The notes beneath the pieces were generated by a model, which was given only the letters and a program-made list of their open reading frames with translations, had not been told where the DNA came from and ran no database searches. From Pseudoxanthomonas sp. z9 (lineage in GTDB: Bacteria > Pseudomonadota > Gammaproteobacteria > Xanthomonadales > Xanthomonadaceae), in NCBI RefSeq assembly GCF_006542425.1, contig NZ_VFID01000003.1, positions 186,001 to 250,000 on the forward strand: a stretch of 64,000 nt of DNA, in the 5' to 3' direction. Positions 59,759-64,000 of this stretch are shown here, piece after piece (within the stretch, counting starts at the first letter, position 1; each line of letters begins with the position of its first letter). A program made the translations under genes and the position numbers.

Positions 59759-59992
59759 TCAATAATGCGGCGGCGGCGGTTCGTCGGCAGGATCGGCGTA
59801 CAGCTCGCCGCGCAGCTTGCGCAGGTCCGACAGCAGGTTCATCAGCAACTCGGTGTTGCGCCCGCTCTCGGCGCGGGCGTCGGCCAGGGCCTCGCTCAAC
59901 TCGGCCATGGCCTGCTCCTGGAAGGTCAGGCGCGTCTCCAGTTCGACCAGGCGCTGTTCCAGCCGGTCCTGCGCGAACAGGTCACTCGGCAT
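59759..59992 (-). CDS. slyX: SlyX family protein
   Basis: A 77-residue coiled-coil protein ([20 protein letters not shown]) ending in the diagnostic PPPPHY. Function is unknown; in E. coli it neighbours slyD. Here it overlaps the ugd stop region by 11 bp and lies in a run with an FKBP-type isomerase gene. Confidence 0.92.
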   Translation of the reverse strand: MPSDLFAQDRLEQRLVELETRLTFQEQAMAELSEALADARAESGRNTELLMNLLSDLRKLRGELYADPADEPPPPHY

Positions 59993-61334
59993 GGCTGGAA
60001 CGTCCGCGGCCGATGCCGTAGTACGCGAGGCCGGCCTGTTCGACTTCGGCCGGCTCGTAGAGATTGCGGCCGTCGAAAATCACCGCGTCCTTGAGCAGGC
60101 TCTTGAGCCGGGAGAAATCCGGGCTGCGGAACTGCTTCCACTCGGTCACCACCACCAGCGCATCGGCACCGTCCAGCGCGGACGCGGCGGAGTCGCACAG
60201 CACCAGATCATCGCGCTCGCCGAAGATGCGGCGCGCTTCATGGCTGGCTTCCGGATCGTAGGCGCGAACCTTGGCGCCGCCCTCCCACAACTGCGCCAGC
60301 AGGCGGCGGCTGGAGGCTTCGCGCATGTCGTCGGTGTTGGGCTTGAATGCCAGCCCCCACACCGCGAAGGTGCGACCGCGCACGCCCTCGTCCTCGCCAC
60401 GGTCGTAGTGGCGCTGGATCAATTCGTACAGGTGTCCCTTCTGGGCGTCGTTGACCTCTTCCACGGCATCGAGCAGGCGCGGCGTATAGCCGTGTTGCTG
60501 GGCGGTGCGGGCCAGCGCCTGCACGTCCTTGGGGAAGCAGGAACCGCCATAGCCGGCGCCCGGATAGATGAAGTACCAGCCGATACGCGGATCCGAGCCG
60601 ATGCCCTGGCGGACGTGCTCGATGTCGGCACCGACGCGCTCGGCGATGTTGGCGATCTCGTTCATGAAACTGATCTTGGTCGCCAGCATCGCGTTGGCCG
60701 CGTACTTGGTCAGTTCCGCCGAACGCACGTCCATCACCACGATGCGCTCGTGGTTGCGGTTGAACGGCGCGTACAGGCGCTTGAGCTTCTCGACGGCGCC
60801 CGGGTTGTTGGCACCGATGACGATGCGATCCGGGCGCATGCAGTCCTTGACCGCGTCGCCCTCCTTCAGGAATTCCGGATTGGAGACCACGTCGAACGGG
60901 ATCTCGACACCGCGCTCTCGCAGCTCCGCCTGGATCGCGTCGCGCACGCGATCGGCAGTGCCGACCGGCACCGTCGACTTGTCGACCACCACGGTCGACC
61001 GTTGGATGTGCTGGCCGATGGTACGGGCCACCGCCAGCACGTACTGCAGATCCGCGCTGCCATCCTCGTCCGGCGGCGTGCCCACGGCGATGAAGATCAC
61101 CTCGCCGTGCGCGATCGCTTCTGCCGCTTCGGTGGTGAAACGCAGGCGGCCGGCGGCATGGTTGGCCTTGACCATCGGTTCCAGCCCGGGCTCGTAGATC
61201 GGGATGACACCATTGTTCAGGCCTTCGACCTTGGCGGCATCGATATCGACGCAGATGATGTCGTGGCCGACCTCGGCCAGACAGGTACCCGTCACCAGGC
61301 CGACGTAACCGGTGCCGAAGATCGCTACTCGCAT
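59982..61334 (-). CDS. ugd: UDP-glucose 6-dehydrogenase
   Basis: A 450-residue enzyme oxidising UDP-glucose to UDP-glucuronate for capsule, exopolysaccharide or LPS modification. The NAD motif is [20 protein letters not shown]. The catalytic Cys is in [17 protein letters not shown] (about residue 264). The C-terminal UDP-binding domain includes [17 protein letters not shown]. Length and motifs are standard. It follows the FKBP gene by 31 bp and overlaps slyX. Confidence 0.96.
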   Translation of the reverse strand: MRVAIFGTGYVGLVTGTCLAEVGHDIICVDIDAAKVEGLNNGVIPIYEPGLEPMVKANHAAGRLRFTTEAAEAIAHGEVIFIAVGTPPDEDGSADLQYVLAVARTIGQHIQRSTVVVDKSTVPVGTADRVRDAIQAELRERGVEIPFDVVSNPEFLKEGDAVKDCMRPDRIVIGANNPGAVEKLKRLYAPFNRNHERIVVMDVRSAELTKYAANAMLATKISFMNEIANIAERVGADIEHVRQGIGSDPRIGWYFIYPGAGYGGSCFPKDVQALARTAQQHGYTPRLLDAVEEVNDAQKGHLYELIQRHYDRGEDEGVRGRTFAVWGLAFKPNTDDMREASSRRLLAQLWEGGAKVRAYDPEASHEARRIFGERDDLVLCDSAASALDGADALVVVTEWKQFRSPDFSRLKSLLKDAVIFDGRNLYEPAEVEQAGLAYYGIGRGRSSHAE

Positions 61335-61365
61335 GCTGGAATTCCGTTGTGGGGGAGAACGGGCT

Positions 61366-62301
61366 TTATTGCAGGATGCCCATCAACTCAACGTCAAAAG
61401 TAAGCGTGGCATCCGGCCCGATCTTGCCGCCGGGCGCGCCTTCCTTGCCATAGGCGAGGTCGCCGGGAATCCAGAAACGGTACTTGGCGCCGACCGGCAT
61501 CAGCGAAACGCCCTCGGTCCAGCCGGGGATCACCTGGTTCAGGCCAAACTCAGCCGGCTGGCCACGATCGTAGGAACTGTCGAACACCGTGCCGTCGAGC
61601 AGCGCGCCGACATAGTTCACGCGCACGCGGCTGCTCGGGGTCGGACGCGCGCCGTTGCCTTCGCGCAGCACCATGTACTGCAGGCCCGACGGCGTGGTGA
61701 TGACGCCCTTCTTGGCCTTGTTCTCGGCCAGGAACTTGCTGCCTTCGTTGCGGTTGCGCTGCGCACTCTCGCTCTGCCGGCGGATCATGAAGGCTTCCAT
61801 GGTCGCCTTGGCGTCTTCGGCTGTCAGCAGCGGCTTGGCGCTCTTGTCCAGCGCGGTGCGCATGCCCTGCATCACCACCGCCATGTCGAGATCCTGCTTC
61901 AGCGGAGCCAGTGACGGGCCGACCATGTAGCTGCCCAGCATCAGGCCGACCTTGTCCTTGGCCACGGCCGGTGGCGGGCTGCCCGGCGGCATGCCCGGGA
62001 TCTGTTGGCCCTGGCTGGCGGCCAGATTGATCCGCAGCGCCTGGTCGGTGGCCTGCGCCTCTTCCTGGCTGATCAGCGGCTTGCCACCATCCATCGCGTT
62101 CTTCATGGCGCGCTCGAACGCGGCCAGGTCGATGAACTTCGCAATCGGTTCGAACGATTGACCCAGATCCAGGCCGACCGAGTAGCTGACCTTTTCGCGC
62201 TCATTCGCCAGCGCGGTTTTTTCCTGTGCAGACACGCTGCCTCCCAGCATCGAAAAAGTGATTGCCACAACCGCGGCAAAACCGCGCACCGACCGCTTCA
62301 T
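61366..62301 (-). CDS. FKBP-type peptidyl-prolyl cis-trans isomerase (FkpA/Mip-like)
   Basis: A 311-residue exported chaperone/isomerase. It has a Sec signal peptide ([21 protein letters not shown]) and an N-terminal helical dimerisation region starting [15 protein letters not shown] Gln/Pro-rich linker and a repeated helical segment follow. The C-terminal FKBP domain (about 205-311) has [40 protein letters not shown] and [19 protein letters not shown]. The dimerisation region seems duplicated compared with E. coli FkpA (270 aa). The ATG follows GAGGAG. Confidence 0.93.
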   Translation of the reverse strand: MKRSVRGFAAVVAITFSMLGGSVSAQEKTALANEREKVSYSVGLDLGQSFEPIAKFIDLAAFERAMKNAMDGGKPLISQEEAQATDQALRINLAASQGQQIPGMPPGSPPPAVAKDKVGLMLGSYMVGPSLAPLKQDLDMAVVMQGMRTALDKSAKPLLTAEDAKATMEAFMIRRQSESAQRNRNEGSKFLAENKAKKGVITTPSGLQYMVLREGNGARPTPSSRVRVNYVGALLDGTVFDSSYDRGQPAEFGLNQVIPGWTEGVSLMPVGAKYRFWIPGDLAYGKEGAPGGKIGPDATLTFDVELMGILQ

Positions 62302-62380
62302 CCCTCGACTCCTCGCAACTTGCCGCGATGGCGGCACCAATCCCGCATTGTCGCACGCAAGCTGCGGCCGCGTGCAGGGT

Positions 62381-62938
62381 TCAACGCTGCGCCGCCTTCA
62401 GTTCGCGCTCGATGGCGGCCACCAGCGCCGGGTCGTCCGGCTTGATCCTGCTGGGGAAATTCGCCACCACCCGGCCATCGCGCGCGACCAGGTACTTGTG
62501 GAAATTCCAGCCCGGCGCGACGCCGGTGGCCTGGGTGAGCGAGCGATACAGTGGCGTGGTTTCCGGGCCGATCACGTGGACCTTCTCGAACATCGGGAAC
62601 TTGACCCCGTAGGTCAATGTGCAGAACTCTTGGATCTGCTGTTCGCTGCCCGGTTCCTGGCCCTTGAAATCGTTGGACGGAAATCCGAGTACCGCGAATC
62701 CGCGCCCGGCGTACTTCCGGTGCAGCGCTTCCAGTCCCTCGTATTGCGGAGTGAAGCCGCATTTGCTGGCCGTATTGACGATCAGCAGGACCTGGCCGGC
62801 GTACTTCTCGTTCAGCTTGACCGGCGCCTTGCCGGCCAGCGGCCGGTAGCTGACATCCAGCAATCCGGCGGCCCAGACGCTCCCCGCCGCCACCAGTGCG
62901 GCAACGAAAGCCATGTTTTTCAGCCACTTGCGCTTCAT
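62381..62938 (-). CDS. Glutathione peroxidase family protein, exported
   Basis: A 185-residue Cys-type GPx. The peroxidatic Cys is in VNTASKCGFTPQYEGLEAL (about residue 62), GFPSNDFKGQEPGS supplies the Gln site and APGWNFHKYLVARDG the Trp-Asn. An N-terminal signal sequence (FVAALVAAGSVWAAG) suggests a periplasmic location, unlike E. coli BtuE. It reduces peroxides with thioredoxin- or glutathione-type donors. Start at 62938; the longer in-frame extension overlaps the divergent YtrA promoter. Confidence 0.93.
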   Translation of the reverse strand: MKRKWLKNMAFVAALVAAGSVWAAGLLDVSYRPLAGKAPVKLNEKYAGQVLLIVNTASKCGFTPQYEGLEALHRKYAGRGFAVLGFPSNDFKGQEPGSEQQIQEFCTLTYGVKFPMFEKVHVIGPETTPLYRSLTQATGVAPGWNFHKYLVARDGRVVANFPSRIKPDDPALVAAIERELKAAQR

Positions 62939-63006
62939 TTCGGGTTCCTGCCGGTCGGGGCCGACAAGTATGCCTTCAGTTGGGTTACGAAACGGCACCC
63001 GGGCAG

Positions 63007-63034
63007 TTGACGGCCTGTGTTCTGGTGTTATAGT
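63007..63034 (+). promoter_or_regulatory. Sigma-70 promoter of the YtrA-ABC operon
   Basis: -35 TTGACG (63007-63012), 16-bp spacer, -10 TATAGT (63029-63034), about 40 bp before the first start codon. Both hexamers are close to consensus. The -10 lies inside the YtrA-type palindrome. Confidence 0.85.
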
Positions 63035-63048
63035 TACATACAACACCA
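63023..63048 (+). promoter_or_regulatory. YtrA-type operator, TGGTGTT-N12-AACACCA
   Basis: Perfect 7-bp inverted arms; the inner statement GGTG-N16-CACC (63024-63047) fits the motif I recall being reported for YtrA-family GntR regulators in Xanthomonas. It covers the -10 hexamer, so repressor binding would switch off the operon. The likely binder is the GntR protein at 63332. Confidence 0.85.
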
Positions 63049-63073
63049 CTCACCCAATGAAGGGGGAGACGCA

Positions 63074-63328
63074 ATGAAACCGAAACTGCTCAATACGCTG
63101 TCCGGCCTGGCGGCCAGTGGCGCCCTCCTGACCCTGGGTCTGCTGATGGGCACCACCGAGACCCGCCAGCGGAATGCCATGGAAGGCAGTCCTCTGGCCG
63201 GCGTCGATTCCACCATCGAAGCCGCGGCCGCCGCCGAGGAAGCGCAGGTCCACCCGCGCCGCCGCGCCCGCGCCACGCTGTCGATGCCCTATTTCTCATT
63301 CGCGCAGTCGCTGCGCCCACGGGGTTGA
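63074..63328 (+). CDS. Small membrane/exported protein, first gene of YtrA operon (84 aa)
   Basis: No family recognised. It has one hydrophobic segment (LSGLAASGALLTLGLLMG, residues about 8-26), acting as anchor or signal. The rest contains EAAAAAEEAQ and RRRARATLSMPYFSFAQSL, a basic tail with aromatic end. The ATG follows AGGGGGAG. It lies downstream of the operator and 3 bp before the GntR gene, so it belongs to the same operon and probably assists the ABC transporter. Confidence 0.75.
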   Translation: MKPKLLNTLSGLAASGALLTLGLLMGTTETRQRNAMEGSPLAGVDSTIEAAAAAEEAQVHPRRRARATLSMPYFSFAQSLRPRG

Positions 63329-63331
63329 GCC

Positions 63332-63694
63332 ATGGTCAACATCCAGTGGAGCGACGGTGCTCCCATCTACCGCCAACTGAAGGACCGGGTGATCGCCATG
63401 ATGCTAGACGGAGTTCTGAAACCGGGTGACGCCCTCCCCTCCGTCCGCCAGGTGGCGGCCGAGTACCAGCTCAATCCGATCACCGTCTCGCGCGCCTACC
63501 AGGAACTGGCCGACGAGGCGCTGGTCGAGAAGCGCCGCGGGCTGGGCATGTTCGTCACCGACGAGGCTTCCAGGAAGTTGCTCAAGAGCGAACGCGAGCG
63601 CTTCCTGCACGACGAATGGCCGGCCGTGGCCCAGCGCATCGAACGCCTGGGGCTGTCGATCGAGGAACTGCTGCAAGCCAAGGGGAACAAGTGA
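63332..63694 (+). CDS. GntR-family (YtrA subfamily) transcriptional regulator
   Basis: A 120-residue short GntR protein with a winged helix at residues about 8-75 (APIYRQLKDRVIAMMLDGVL, LPSVRQVAAEYQLNPITVSR, KRRGLGMFVT) and a brief helical dimerisation tail, the YtrA layout. It very likely binds the palindrome at 63023-63048 and represses its own operon. TGA and the next ATG overlap (TGATG), so it is coupled to the ABC gene. Confidence 0.95.
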   Translation: MVNIQWSDGAPIYRQLKDRVIAMMLDGVLKPGDALPSVRQVAAEYQLNPITVSRAYQELADEALVEKRRGLGMFVTDEASRKLLKSERERFLHDEWPAVAQRIERLGLSIEELLQAKGNK

Positions 63695-64000
63695 TGAGCG
63701 CCGTGATTTCCAATACCGTGGTGACCGCCCAGGGCCTGCGCAAGGCCTACCGGAGCAAGCTGGCGCTGGACAACACCAGCTTCCAGATCGAGGCCGGCAA
63801 GATCATCGGCCTGATTGGCCCCAACGGCGCCGGCAAGACCACCGCGCTGAAGGCCATCCTCGGGCTGACCCCGTTCGAGGGGGACCTGAAGGTACTGGGC
63901 CTGGATCCGCGCAAGCAGCGTGGCCAGTTGATGAACGACGTGTGCTTCATCGCCGACGTGGCGGTGCTGCCGCGCTGGATGCGGGTCCGGGAAGCCATCG
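63694..64000 (+). CDS. ABC transporter ATP-binding protein (3' end outside window)
   Basis: The first 102 codons are present. VTAQGLRKAYRSKLALDNTS leads to Walker A GPNGAGKTT (about residue 45), then LKAILGLTPFEGDLKVLGLD. The Q-loop and later motifs lie beyond the window. YtrA-linked ABC systems usually handle antibiotics or cell-envelope stress molecules; the permease should follow downstream. The ATG overlaps the regulator's stop. Confidence 0.93.
   Translation, partial: MSAVISNTVVTAQGLRKAYRSKLALDNTSFQIEAGKIIGLIGPNGAGKTTALKAILGLTPFEGDLKVLGLDPRKQRGQLMNDVCFIADVAVLPRWMRVREAI

Overview
The window looks like chromosomal DNA from a high-GC gammaproteobacterium of the Xanthomonadaceae/Lysobacteraceae (Xanthomonas, Lysobacter, Luteimonas or Pseudoxanthomonas type). 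The grounds are the very high GC at third codon positions, the rpsF-rpsR-rplI-dnaB order, a split metH behind an ArsR-methyltransferase gene, a kynurenine cluster with ACMSD, a giant NAD-glutamate dehydrogenase, and intergenic hairpin repeats of the kind scattered through these genomes. No phage, plasmid, IS transposase, CRISPR array, rRNA or tRNA was found.

Layout. 1-9.1 kb: the end of an MBL-fold hydrolase gene, a block of four 198-bp tandem repeats, tex, proline iminopeptidase, an OmpA-type lipoprotein, a wax-ester synthase/DGAT and a photolyase. 9.1-18.7 kb: an exported protein of unknown function, dnaB, the ribosomal genes rplI-rpsR-rpsF, a DUF885 metalloprotein, an A-type Fe-S carrier, asnS and three small genes. 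18.9-29.7 kb: one long same-strand gene run that encodes tryptophan catabolism from kynurenine to the 2-aminomuconate level (KMO, kynureninase, 3-hydroxyanthranilate dioxygenase, ACMSD, 2-aminomuconic semialdehyde dehydrogenase, 2-aminomuconate deaminase). It also carries a carbonic anhydrase, a CHMI-like tautomerase and an atypical SDR, and continues by overlapping stop/start codons into sbcB and two DUF genes. 29.9-38.3 kb (minus strand): a spermidine-synthase-like protein, 5'-nucleotidase, an exported protein, NAD kinase and NAD-GDH. 38.5-48.3 kb: a TetR regulator with its operator and two consecutive RND efflux pumps without an outer-membrane channel. 49.3-56 kb: acyl-CoA dehydrogenase, then a methionine-cycle operon of a SahR-like regulator, split metH and an SDR gene between the two metH parts. 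56-64 kb: repeat-rich DNA with a MITE-like element, a YiiX-type hydrolase and MFS transporter, a five-gene minus-strand run (FKBP, ugd, slyX, DUF2058, hydrolase), glutathione peroxidase, and the beginning of a YtrA-controlled ABC transporter operon that runs off the window.

How the genes work together. The kynurenine block should turn kynurenine into a muconate-level dicarboxylate. The first two steps (tryptophan dioxygenase, formamidase) and the late meta-cleavage steps are not here. The methionine block couples a sensor-like ArsR-methyltransferase protein to methionine synthase through a 32-bp palindrome that overlaps the first gene's ribosome-binding site. The most unusual items are the accessory genes woven into the kynurenine operon, the SDR gene between the two metH parts, the histone-like N-terminal tail on NAD-GDH, and several clear operators and mobile-looking repeats. 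Nothing seen amounts to a wholly new defence or mobile system.
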